From Bacteroidota bacterium (lineage in GTDB: Bacteria > Bacteroidota > Bacteroidia > Bacteroidales > UBA1715), in NCBI GenBank assembly GCA_009786075.1, contig WQTX01000022.1:1-34144 (forward strand): a stretch of DNA of 34,144 nucleotides. The letters are read 5' to 3'. The position numbers were made by a program, and so were the translations under genes. Positions within the stretch are counted from its first letter, which is position 1. Each line of letters opens with the position of its first letter. The notes beneath the pieces were generated by a model, which was not told the origin of the DNA, searched no databases, and worked only from the letters and a program-made list of their open reading frames with translations. Positions 27,454 to 34,144 of this stretch are shown piece by piece.

Positions 27454-30336
27454 ATGAAAAAATTTATGATTTTAATTTCGGCTTTTGGACTGATGGTGGG
27501 GACGAGTGTTGCTCAAACGTGGAATATTGGTTATCCAATAGCAAGTAGTGTAAAAGCAACTTTGAAAGATAGTACGCTTACTATTAGCGGGACGGGGAGT
27601 ATGAGGGATTATGTTAATTATAATTATTTTGAATATCCTTGGGATTCACAAAAGACAAATATAAAAACTTTGGTAATTCAAGATGGTGTTACTTCAATTG
27701 GGTCTTGTGCTTTTCACGGATGTAAAAACCTTACTTCAATTACTATTCCGGAGAGCGTAACAACTATTGGGTGGGAAGCTTTTTCCGGTTGCAGTAACCT
27801 TTCTTCAATTACTATTCCAAGTGGCGTAACAAAGATTGAAACCTCTGTGTTTTCCGGTTGTGGCGGTCTTACTTCAATTACTATTCCTGAAAGTGTAACA
27901 AGTATTGGAAAGTGGGCTTTTGAAAATACCGCTTGGTACAACAATCAACCCGACGGTATTGTATATGCCGGTAACGTATTGTACAAATATAAAGGAACTA
28001 TGCCGGGAAATACCGTTATTAATAACATTAAAGAAGGAACTGTGAGTATTGCAGGTGCTGCTTTTCAAAGCTGTTACGGTCTGACTTCTATTACTATTCC
28101 AAGCAGTGTAACAAGTATTGGATATTCTGCTTTTGAAAATACCGCTTGGTACAACAATCAACCCAACGGTATTGTATATGCCGGTAATGTATTATACAAG
28201 TATAAAGGAACTATGCCGGAAAATACTATTATTGATGTTAAAGACGGTACTGTGGGAATTGCAGATGCTGCTTTTAGAGAGTGTACCGGTCTTACTTCTA
28301 TCACTTTTCCAAATAGCGTAACAAGTATTGAAAGTGGTGCTTTCTACGATTGTAGCAGTCTTACTTCTATCTCTTTTCCCAATAGTTTAATAAATATTGG
28401 GGCGGAGGCTTTTAGTGAGTGTATCGGTCTTACTTCTATCACTATTCCAAATAGTGTGCGGAGTATTGAGTATGCTTTTTTTAATTGCGACAATCTAACT
28501 GCCATTAATGTAGATGCTAATAATACCGTATATGCCTCTGAAAATGGTGTTTTGTTCAATAAAAACAAAACAATGTTAATACAATATCCTCAGAAAAAAT
28601 CAGGAACATCTTATGTAATTCCTAATACCGTAACAAGTATTGAGTATGGGGCTTTTCATAACTGTACTGCTTTAACTTCTATAACTATTCCAAATAGCGT
28701 AACAAGTATTGAAAATTTTACATTTTATAACTGTTCCGCTTTAACTTCCATAACTATTCCGAACTCTGTTACAAGTATTGGGGCGTGGGCTTTTATAAAT
28801 TGTAGTTCTTTAACTTCCATAACTATTCCGAACTCTGTTACAAGTATTGGGGTGTGGGCTTTTGGTTATTGTTCTGCTTTAACTTCTATAATTATTCCAA
28901 GTAGTGTAACAAATATTGGGACGGCGGCTTTTAGTAACTGTACCGCATTAACTTCCATAACTGTACCGAACTCTGTTACAAGTATTGGGGAGGGGGCTTT
29001 TGATTGCAATTGCAGTCCGTCGGAAGTTTCTATTCCCGATATGTCGAGTGATTTTGCCCCATTATTAACCTCCTCATTGCAAAAATTAACACTTACCAAC
29101 TGTACTTCTATCGCAAGCGGCTCATTATCAAGATTTACAAATCTTACCTCGCTTTCGTTGCCATTTATAGGCACTTCGCCAACAACTCCCTCTAATTTAG
29201 GTTTATTATTCGGTGGAGATAACAGCAAAGTGCCTGCTTCGCTTAAAAAACTTACCCTTGTGCGTTCTTCGGCAAATATACAGATTGCCGATAATGCTTT
29301 GGCGGGTCTATCGGGTTTAAGCGAATTGACTTTATCGAGCAATGTGAGGGGGCTTGGTAGGAATGCTTTGGACGGGTGTAGCGGTTTGGAACATATTTAT
29401 TCCGAATGGGCAAATCCGCCAACGGCTTATAACAACAGCACTTTCGTGAGTGTCAATAAATTTGCCTGCGTGGTGCACGTTCCCATGGGCAGCAAAAACA
29501 AATACGCCGCTGCCGATGGTTGGAAAGAATTTTATATTGACAACATTCAGGAAGAAGCTCCCGTAACTATTACAGCCCTCTCTGTTCCTAAGTATGGCGG
29601 TATTATAAGCGGCGCATTGCAATACAATTACGACGAAACCGCCAAACTAACTGCAAGCGGCAACATGGGTTACGATTTTCAAGGCTGGATGGAAAATAAT
29701 CAAATTGTGAGTGCCAACCGCGAATATACGTTTATGGTTGAGGGCGCGCGCACGCTCTACGCAATTTTTACCCCAAGAGAAAATGCAGACAAAGACATTC
29801 AAATTCAAGCGCAGGGCAATTCGGCAACTGTTTCGTGGGTGGCGGTGGAAGATGCTGCAAACTACACACTCATTATCTACAGCGACGACAAACGCACACA
29901 GGAAATCACCCGTTTCCAGTTAGATGCCAACGGCAAAATCCTGCGCAGCACAAATCTGTCGTGCACCATTTCCAATCTGGAACAAGAAACCACCTATTAC
30001 TATTCGCTCACTTCCTACGATGCTGGTAATAATGCGCTCACAATGTCTAACGGTAATTTTAAAACGACGGACGGAACGGTTGGAATGGAACATATTGTTG
30101 TTGATAATCAACTCAAGATTTACCCAAATCCAACAACCGGACAATTGACAATTTCCGGCGTAGAGACGCAATGCATTGCGTCTCTACCACAAACCGTTGA
30201 AATTTACGACAACACCGGTCGCCTCGTAGGGGTCGAATATTTTCGACCCGATAACACAATCAACATTTCCCACCTGCCCAATGGCATATATTTTATTCAC
30301 ATAAACGGCAAACAAATGAAGGTAATAAAACAATAA
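27454..30336 (+). CDS. BspA-like leucine-rich-repeat surface protein with T9SS sorting domain
   Basis: A 960-residue protein, exported by Sec (signal about 1-20) and then by the type IX system. About 65-700 are LRR_5/BspA repeats of roughly 23 residues (C-x-x-LTSITIPNSVTSIGxxAF), with a longer duplicated unit (ENTAWYNNQP...GTMP) at about 155-270. An InlB-type beta repeat follows (about 710-770, GYDFQGWMENN), then a fibronectin-III-like domain (about 780-875). A type A sorting domain closes it (about 887-960, KIYPNPTTGQLTISG to NGIYFIHINGKQMKVIKQ). BspA proteins bind host or partner surfaces; the ligand is unknown. Two palindromic repeats interrupt the sorting domain. Terminator downstream; structured leader upstream. 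Confidence 0.93.
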   Translation: MKKFMILISAFGLMVGTSVAQTWNIGYPIASSVKATLKDSTLTISGTGSMRDYVNYNYFEYPWDSQKTNIKTLVIQDGVTSIGSCAFHGCKNLTSITIPESVTTIGWEAFSGCSNLSSITIPSGVTKIETSVFSGCGGLTSITIPESVTSIGKWAFENTAWYNNQPDGIVYAGNVLYKYKGTMPGNTVINNIKEGTVSIAGAAFQSCYGLTSITIPSSVTSIGYSAFENTAWYNNQPNGIVYAGNVLYKYKGTMPENTIIDVKDGTVGIADAAFRECTGLTSITFPNSVTSIESGAFYDCSSLTSISFPNSLINIGAEAFSECIGLTSITIPNSVRSIEYAFFNCDNLTAINVDANNTVYASENGVLFNKNKTMLIQYPQKKSGTSYVIPNTVTSIEYGAFHNCTALTSITIPNSVTSIENFTFYNCSALTSITIPNSVTSIGAWAFINCSSLTSITIPNSVTSIGVWAFGYCSALTSIIIPSSVTNIGTAAFSNCTALTSITVPNSVTSIGEGAFDCNCSPSEVSIPDMSSDFAPLLTSSLQKLTLTNCTSIASGSLSRFTNLTSLSLPFIGTSPTTPSNLGLLFGGDNSKVPASLKKLTLVRSSANIQIADNALAGLSGLSELTLSSNVRGLGRNALDGCSGLEHIYSEWANPPTAYNNSTFVSVNKFACVVHVPMGSKNKYAAADGWKEFYIDNIQEEAPVTITALSVPKYGGIISGALQYNYDETAKLTASGNMGYDFQGWMENNQIVSANREYTFMVEGARTLYAIFTPRENADKDIQIQAQGNSATVSWVAVEDAANYTLIIYSDDKRTQEITRFQLDANGKILRSTNLSCTISNLEQETTYYYSLTSYDAGNNALTMSNGNFKTTDGTVGMEHIVVDNQLKIYPNPTTGQLTISGVETQCIASLPQTVEIYDNTGRLVGVEYFRPDNTINISHLPNGIYFIHINGKQMKVIKQ
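27840..28255 (+). repeat. Tandem duplication of about 212 bp within LRR region
   Basis: Segments starting TTTGAAAATACCGCTTGGTA at about 27920 and 28132 are nearly identical for about 95 bases and are flanked by similar LRR units. Recent unit duplication is typical of BspA genes. A further near-identical pair lies at about 28743 and 28812. Confidence 0.8.
30160..30187. repeat. Perfect 28-bp palindrome inside T9SS sorting-domain coding region
   Basis: Arms GTAGAGACGCAATG and CATTGCGTCTCTAC meet without a spacer. It encodes VETQCIASLP between the two strands of the sorting domain (after LTISG and before QTVEIYD), where family members usually have a short loop. Confidence 0.92.
30230..30249. repeat. 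GGGTCGAA/TTCGACCC palindrome in sorting-domain coding region
   Basis: GGGTCGAA-TATT-TTCGACCC encodes GVEYFRPD in the same domain, 42 bases after the previous palindrome. Again it lies in a loop. Confidence 0.85.
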
Positions 30337-30361
30337 CATTGTTATTGCAATAATAATAATC

Positions 30362-30404
30362 AACCCCTGCAAAAAATCACTAATTTTGCAGGGGTTATTT
30401 TTTT
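30362..30404 (+). terminator. Intrinsic terminator of BspA-like gene
   Basis: AACCCCTGCAAAA (30362-30374) pairs with TTTTGCAGGGGTT (30384-30396), followed by ATTTTTTTT. It lies 25 bases past the stop. Confidence 0.93.
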
Positions 30405-30433
30405 GGAAAAGTAAAAAAATAAGTCGAAATTTG
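30402..30433 (+). promoter_or_regulatory. Putative promoter for beta-propeller-like lipoprotein
   Basis: TTTG (30402-30405), 20 bases, then GAAATTTG (30426-30433), one mismatch to TAnnTTTG. The start site would be near 30440, 15 bases before the ATG. It overlaps the tail of the preceding terminator. Confidence 0.45.
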
Positions 30434-30454
30434 CACGTCTCAAAATAGAATTAC

Positions 30455-31999
30455 ATGAAACATTTTTACCTACCTATATATATATGTTTGTCGCTTTTGA
30501 TAACATCGTGCGGTGGCGATAAAAAAACCGGTCATAGAAAAGTGCTTGTTACTGAAAATCAAGAACAACACCGTAATTTCACTCCTGCACCCAATCCGTT
30601 TATTGCCGCCGATGTGTATGGCACTACGCAGGTAAATTCGGCTCACACCAATGCCTTTGCTGCGCCTATTCCCACCGGCACGTTTAATATCGAATTAACG
30701 CCTGATAATCAAATACTTTCGGGCGTTGTGAATGTAGCAACTATTGCTACCGGAAATCCTAATTATATGTGGGCTATTTCTACCGACCGTTTTACCTGCC
30801 TCAATGTAAGTGAAGGTAATTTTGCGCCAACAAGGAATTTTTTCAATTTTCCCGATGCCGGAGCTTTTCACGTTGATAAGCATCGCGAGGCTTTGCAACA
30901 CAATTACACATCAATAGAAGCTATACGGAAAAATGTGTTTTCGGCGTACGGAAATTCGCCCGAACAGCGGCTCAATAAAGGCACTGTTGCCGTATGCGAT
31001 AAAAACACCGATGTGTTTATAAACTATGGAACACAAGTAGCTTGTTTGATTGATTTTAATAGACCTCGATTTCGCAATCTACTTGATTTAACGCAATTTA
31101 CAACGACACCAACCAACATTGTCGGTTTGGGGATTACCTACGACGGTATGTTGGTTTTCGCTTCGCAAACGTACATTGGCGTAATTGACCGCGCATTTGA
31201 TACAATACCAAAAATCTATTATTTTGAGCCAAACGAAGTGTGCAACAACTCATTTTGCATTGACGAAAACAACGGAATTTACATAGCCACCAACAAACAA
31301 ATGCGCAAATTGGTATGGACAGGGCAAGAATTGAGTGCTAATACTGCCGACGGCGCATGGACTTCTTCGTATAAAACAGGTAAATCGGGAGCCGCAAGCA
31401 CACCGTCGTTAATGGGTTTCGACAATTCGCAAGATAAATTGGTAGTTATAGTTGATGGCGAAAATAACCTTGTGGCATTTTGGCGCAACGAACTCCCCTC
31501 GCCTAACGCTTCACGCATAGCCAATGAACAAAAACTAAGTTTTGCCACCGATGAAAAACCTGTTTTCACAGCAGGATTGGCAATTCATAATAACGGCGTT
31601 TTTGTGGCAAATAATTCCCTCTACGCCAACACCGGCGATGCAATTGTTGATGCCATTGCTACCGTAATAAAACCATCGGCGCAAGGCTGCGAACGTTTTG
31701 AATGGCAGGACGATACGAAAAAATTCAAATCAATATTTGCAAATAATACAATTAGCACCGCCACCATGAAACCGGCAGTGAGCACCACATCGAATATTGT
31801 GTGTGTCAATGGCTTTTACCCCGAAAGCGGCTGGGAAGTTACCGGACTTGATTGGAATAACGGAAAAATTGTGCATCGCAGTTTGTTTGGTAAAAACAAT
31901 TATGGCAATGCCGCATTTGCAACTTTGCAATATTTTGCCAATGGCGATATGTTGTTCAACTCAATTGCGGGACCTTGCAGGGTGCGAATGACAGAATAA
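30455..31999 (+). CDS. Large lipoprotein, probable beta-propeller
   Basis: The 514-residue product has a lipoprotein signal (MKHFYLPIYICLSLLITSCGG, Cys about 19, quoted in part). The mature part alternates short strands with loops around phrases such as GLGITYDGMLVFASQTYIGVID, SFCIDENNGIYIATNKQMRKL and GLAIHNNGVFVANN. These look like blades of an NHL/SMP-30-type beta-propeller. No catalytic motif is clear, and the name is a structural inference. It is monocistronic between a terminator and repeat DNA. The repeat of the 32001-32127 family starts one base after its stop codon. Confidence 0.7.
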   Translation: MKHFYLPIYICLSLLITSCGGDKKTGHRKVLVTENQEQHRNFTPAPNPFIAADVYGTTQVNSAHTNAFAAPIPTGTFNIELTPDNQILSGVVNVATIATGNPNYMWAISTDRFTCLNVSEGNFAPTRNFFNFPDAGAFHVDKHREALQHNYTSIEAIRKNVFSAYGNSPEQRLNKGTVAVCDKNTDVFINYGTQVACLIDFNRPRFRNLLDLTQFTTTPTNIVGLGITYDGMLVFASQTYIGVIDRAFDTIPKIYYFEPNEVCNNSFCIDENNGIYIATNKQMRKLVWTGQELSANTADGAWTSSYKTGKSGAASTPSLMGFDNSQDKLVVIVDGENNLVAFWRNELPSPNASRIANEQKLSFATDEKPVFTAGLAIHNNGVFVANNSLYANTGDAIVDAIATVIKPSAQGCERFEWQDDTKKFKSIFANNTISTATMKPAVSTTSNIVCVNGFYPESGWEVTGLDWNNGKIVHRSLFGKNNYGNAAFATLQYFANGDMLFNSIAGPCRVRMTE

Positions 32000-32000
32000 T

Positions 32001-32127
32001 ATGCCAATACGACAATATACCAATGTACCAAATTAAATAATTAAAACATTTATTCATTAACATATTGGCATATTATCACATTGGCACATTTTATTAACCA
32101 CTAATCACTAACCATTAACCACTAAAA
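32001..32127. repeat. TGCCAATA/TATTGGCA repeat block upstream of prmA
   Basis: TGCCAATACGACAATATACC at the left and CATATTGGCATATTATCACA at the right are partly complementary and repeat a 7-base word (TGCCAAT/ATTGGCA) several times. A tail of TTAACCACTAATCACTAACC follows. The same block, in the same order, follows prmA at 32966-33110. Confidence 0.85.
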
Positions 32128-32129
32128 AA

Positions 32130-33008
32130 TTGGATTATTTAGAATTTTCAACCAACCTACAAGGAAAAATTCCCTTTGCCGGCGAAATTCTTACGGCGCA
32201 ACTTGCCGAAATAGGATTTGAAAGTTTTAGCAACGAAGAAAATCGCAGTTACAAAGCGTATATACAAAAAAATGATTTTGACCAACAAGCACTTACGGAA
32301 CTTATTGAAACTATTGAAGAACATTTAGGCGAACTAAAATACACAATTACCGAACTCGAAACCGTTAATTGGAATGCTGAATGGGAAGCACAATTTGAGC
32401 CGGTAGAAATAAATTCTTCGATACTGATAAAAGCACCATTTCACACAATTGAAAATGAACAAAAATTTCGCTATATAATTGAAATTGAGCCAAAAATGTC
32501 GTTTGGCACGGGACATCATGAAACCACAAGTTTGGTGTTGCAAACTATGCTCGACCTTGATTTTACCGGCAAAACCGTTGCCGATTGCGGTTGCGGAACG
32601 GGCGTTTTGGCAATTGCAGCCCTGCAAGTGGGTGCACAATCAGCCTACGCCTTCGATTACGACCCTCTGTGTTACGAAAACACGCTCGAAAACAAAGTTC
32701 GCAACAATGCTGAAAACCTTACCATTGAACAAGGCGATTTATCACTTTTGGAAGGAAAAACATTCGATATTGTTTTGGCAAACATCAACCGCAATATACT
32801 TGCACACAATATGCACTATCTTGCAAAAGCACTTAAACCCAACGGACAGCTTGTATTGAGCGGATTTTATGAACACGATATTGAATTTTTACTTGAAAAA
32901 ACTGCGCAATTTGGTTTGAGATATCAATCGTGTAAAGTTGAGAATAAGTGGGCGGCTGTTCAATTTGCCAATACGACAATAAATCAATGTGCCAATAAAA
33001 CAAATTAA
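32130..33008 (+). CDS. prmA: Ribosomal protein L11 methyltransferase
   Basis: PrmA trimethylates ribosomal protein L11 with SAM. The 292-residue product shows the N-terminal recognition domain (about 1-95), FGTGHHETT (125-133), SAM motif I VADCGCGTGVLAIAA (150-164), FDYDP (175-179) and LANINRNIL (217-225), the methyltransferase core of the family. The start codon is TTG at 32130 (TTG GAT TAT TTA), directly after the ACCACTAA leader motif; no better in-frame ATG precedes it. The natural end is probably near WAAVQF; the last 13-14 residues (ANTTINQCANKTN) are encoded by the repeat block that follows the gene. Confidence 0.93.
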   Translation: MDYLEFSTNLQGKIPFAGEILTAQLAEIGFESFSNEENRSYKAYIQKNDFDQQALTELIETIEEHLGELKYTITELETVNWNAEWEAQFEPVEINSSILIKAPFHTIENEQKFRYIIEIEPKMSFGTGHHETTSLVLQTMLDLDFTGKTVADCGCGTGVLAIAALQVGAQSAYAFDYDPLCYENTLENKVRNNAENLTIEQGDLSLLEGKTFDIVLANINRNILAHNMHYLAKALKPNGQLVLSGFYEHDIEFLLEKTAQFGLRYQSCKVENKWAAVQFANTTINQCANKTN

Positions 33009-33110
33009 ACAATTAGAAAATTAAATAATTAACGCATTTTGATACATTGGCAAATTGGCATATTATCACATTGGCATATTTCCTAATAACTAACCACTAA
33101 TCACTAAAAA
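32966..33110. repeat. Second copy of TGCCAATA/TATTGGCA repeat block
   Basis: Starts inside the prmA coding end (TTGCCAATACGACAATAAAT) and runs through CATTGGCATATT and CTAACCACTAATCACTAAAA to 2 bases before the epimerase start. It is a direct repeat of 32001-32127, offset by about 970 bases, so prmA lies between two copies. Confidence 0.85.
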
Positions 33111-33111
33111 C

Positions 33112-34047
33112 ATGAACATACTTCTCACCGGCGGCACCGGCTTCATCGGCTCATACGTTGCCATGCAATTACTTTCTGAAAATCACACTGTTACAATATT
33201 GGCTCGCAATGCCAATAAAGTTCCTGCATTTCACACAATTCCCAATGTACAAGTGCTCGAAATTGGCATGACTGATTATGAAAAAATAACACAATTACTT
33301 CAAAATCAATCGTTTGATGCGTGCATACATGTTGCACTCAATTACAACGACAAATCGGCGTACGATATGCTTATGAGCGACACCGCTGCTTCAATATATT
33401 TAGCATCGGAATGTGCAAAATATGGCGTTTCGCATTTTATTTACACATCGTCCACCGCTGCTAACGATAGCGTATATGGTAATCCTTCGCCCGAAATACT
33501 TGCAGGCGGTTGCCACGTAACCACTCGTTGCAAACACGACCCTCATTCCTACTACGGCGCGACCAAAGCCGCCACCGAAAATTTCCTGTGGGGAATTACC
33601 GGCGCCACCGGAATGCGGGTAAATGTGGTGCGTCCGGGTTACACGTTCGGCAATCCTGTGCTAAACGGCGCATACACTCAACCCGACCGCCGTTTTCACG
33701 ATATTGCAAAAAACATAAAACAAGGCAAAGATATTGAACTTGTAAAAAACGATGGAACACAGTTTATTTGGGCTGGCGATTTGGCAAAAATTTATACTGC
33801 TGTGCTTAATTCTTCGTTCAACAAACACACCTATTTTGGATTGTCGAATTGTTTTACATCGTGGTTAGATGTTGCGCTTACGGCAAAACAATTGTGTAAT
33901 TCTCAATCGTACATTACCATAAAAGACCTCGGTTGGAGCGATAAACCAATTATGTTTGATGTTTCTGATATTGAGCGAGACTTTGGGTATTCATTTTCGC
34001 CTTACCCGCATATTGCGCAGCATATGGAGTATTTGCTTAGCTTATAA
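33112..34047 (+). CDS. NAD-dependent epimerase/dehydratase (extended SDR)
   Basis: The 311-residue protein is an extended-type SDR acting on nucleotide sugars or similar compounds. The NAD motif GGTGFIG is at 7-13, IYTSSTAA supplies the Ser/Thr (about 109-116), and the active-site pair is in SYYGATKAA (about 146-154, YxxxK). VNVVRPGYTFG matches the VxRxxNVYG-type block. The C-terminal half defines substrate specificity and cannot be read from sequence. It begins 2 bases after the second TGCCAATA repeat block, and repeats of the kind at 1-100 follow it. Confidence 0.9.
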   Translation: MNILLTGGTGFIGSYVAMQLLSENHTVTILARNANKVPAFHTIPNVQVLEIGMTDYEKITQLLQNQSFDACIHVALNYNDKSAYDMLMSDTAASIYLASECAKYGVSHFIYTSSTAANDSVYGNPSPEILAGGCHVTTRCKHDPHSYYGATKAATENFLWGITGATGMRVNVVRPGYTFGNPVLNGAYTQPDRRFHDIAKNIKQGKDIELVKNDGTQFIWAGDLAKIYTAVLNSSFNKHTYFGLSNCFTSWLDVALTAKQLCNSQSYITIKDLGWSDKPIMFDVSDIERDFGYSFSPYPHIAQHMEYLLSL

Positions 34048-34053
34048 ACTGAA

Positions 34054-34144
34054 GAGGCTGTCCTAAAAGTTAAATTATCAATTTTAGAACTTTCAAATCG
34101 AAAGCAAAGGTGCAGAGCACCGAGATATTGGTAGTAAAAACAAT
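34054..34144. repeat. GAGGCTGTCCTAAAAGT motif and GGTGC/GCACC repeat at window end
   Basis: GAGGCTGTCCTAAAAGT (34054-34070) and AGGTGCAGAGCACCGAGATA (from 34108) continue to the window edge. Both are inverted with respect to the copies at 1-99. The right boundary is not visible. Confidence 0.8.

Noticed and set aside
27454-30336. BspA LRR region considered as a variable region of a diversity-generating retroelement
   Set aside because: No reverse transcriptase or template repeat is in the window; the variation fits ordinary LRR unit duplication.

Overview
This window looks like a stretch of chromosome from an uncultured member of the Bacteroidota, most likely order Bacteroidales. Five things point there: a BspA-type leucine-rich-repeat surface protein ending in a type IX secretion (T9SS) sorting domain; several SPII lipoproteins; A/T-rich promoters of the Bacteroidota type (TTG or TTTG, a 19-20 base gap, then TAnnTTTG); the GH3/beta-lactamase fusion; and intergenic DNA packed with short dispersed palindromic repeats. 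There is no rRNA operon, prophage, complete insertion sequence or CRISPR array.

Layout. Positions 1-4100 (+): an IMPACT/YigZ protein, a small lipoprotein, a DUF1016/YhcG PD-(D/E)XK nuclease and a secreted TPR protein. 4100-7168 (+): a two-domain GH3 glycosidase/serine hydrolase. 7274-8526 (-): a Big_2 lipoprotein and a DUF308 membrane protein. 8721-11256 (+): a START-like protein, an LptF/LptG permease and a TPR-like membrane protein. 11280-12825 (-): rsmA and nth. 13030-14082 (+): a flippase-like membrane protein. 14604-19016 (-): ferredoxin, a two-domain VOC protein, an SDR, a PIN toxin with its antitoxin, a PagL-like lipid A deacylase and a small protein. 19563-20998 (+): a small secreted protein, a lipoprotein and a decayed vapBC-like pair. 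Then come tRNA-Pro(TGG) (-), a P-type cation ATPase (+), miaB (-) and initiator tRNA-fMet (+). 26280-27028 (+) is a two-gene unit bounded by a direct repeat. It is followed by a structured leader and the BspA-like T9SS protein, a beta-propeller-like lipoprotein, prmA and an NAD-dependent epimerase.

Functions. Housekeeping genes for RNA and protein modification (rsmA, miaB, prmA), DNA repair (nth) and envelope biogenesis (LptF/G, PagL-like, flippase, GH3 fusion) are interleaved with accessory material (two PIN toxin loci, the DUF1016 nuclease, the 26280-27028 unit). No single large operon links them.

The recurring oddity is that short palindromic or low-complexity repeats do not stay between genes. 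They lie inside or at the ends of coding regions: three 27-bp palindromes in the DUF1016 gene, an in-frame repeat in the ATPase nucleotide-binding domain, two palindromes in the T9SS sorting domain, the 3' ends of prmA and the flippase gene, and the apparent N-terminus of endonuclease III. Two long leaders with nested complementary segments, upstream of secreted-protein genes, are the best candidates for undescribed RNA elements. All family assignments come from reading motifs; no database search was run.
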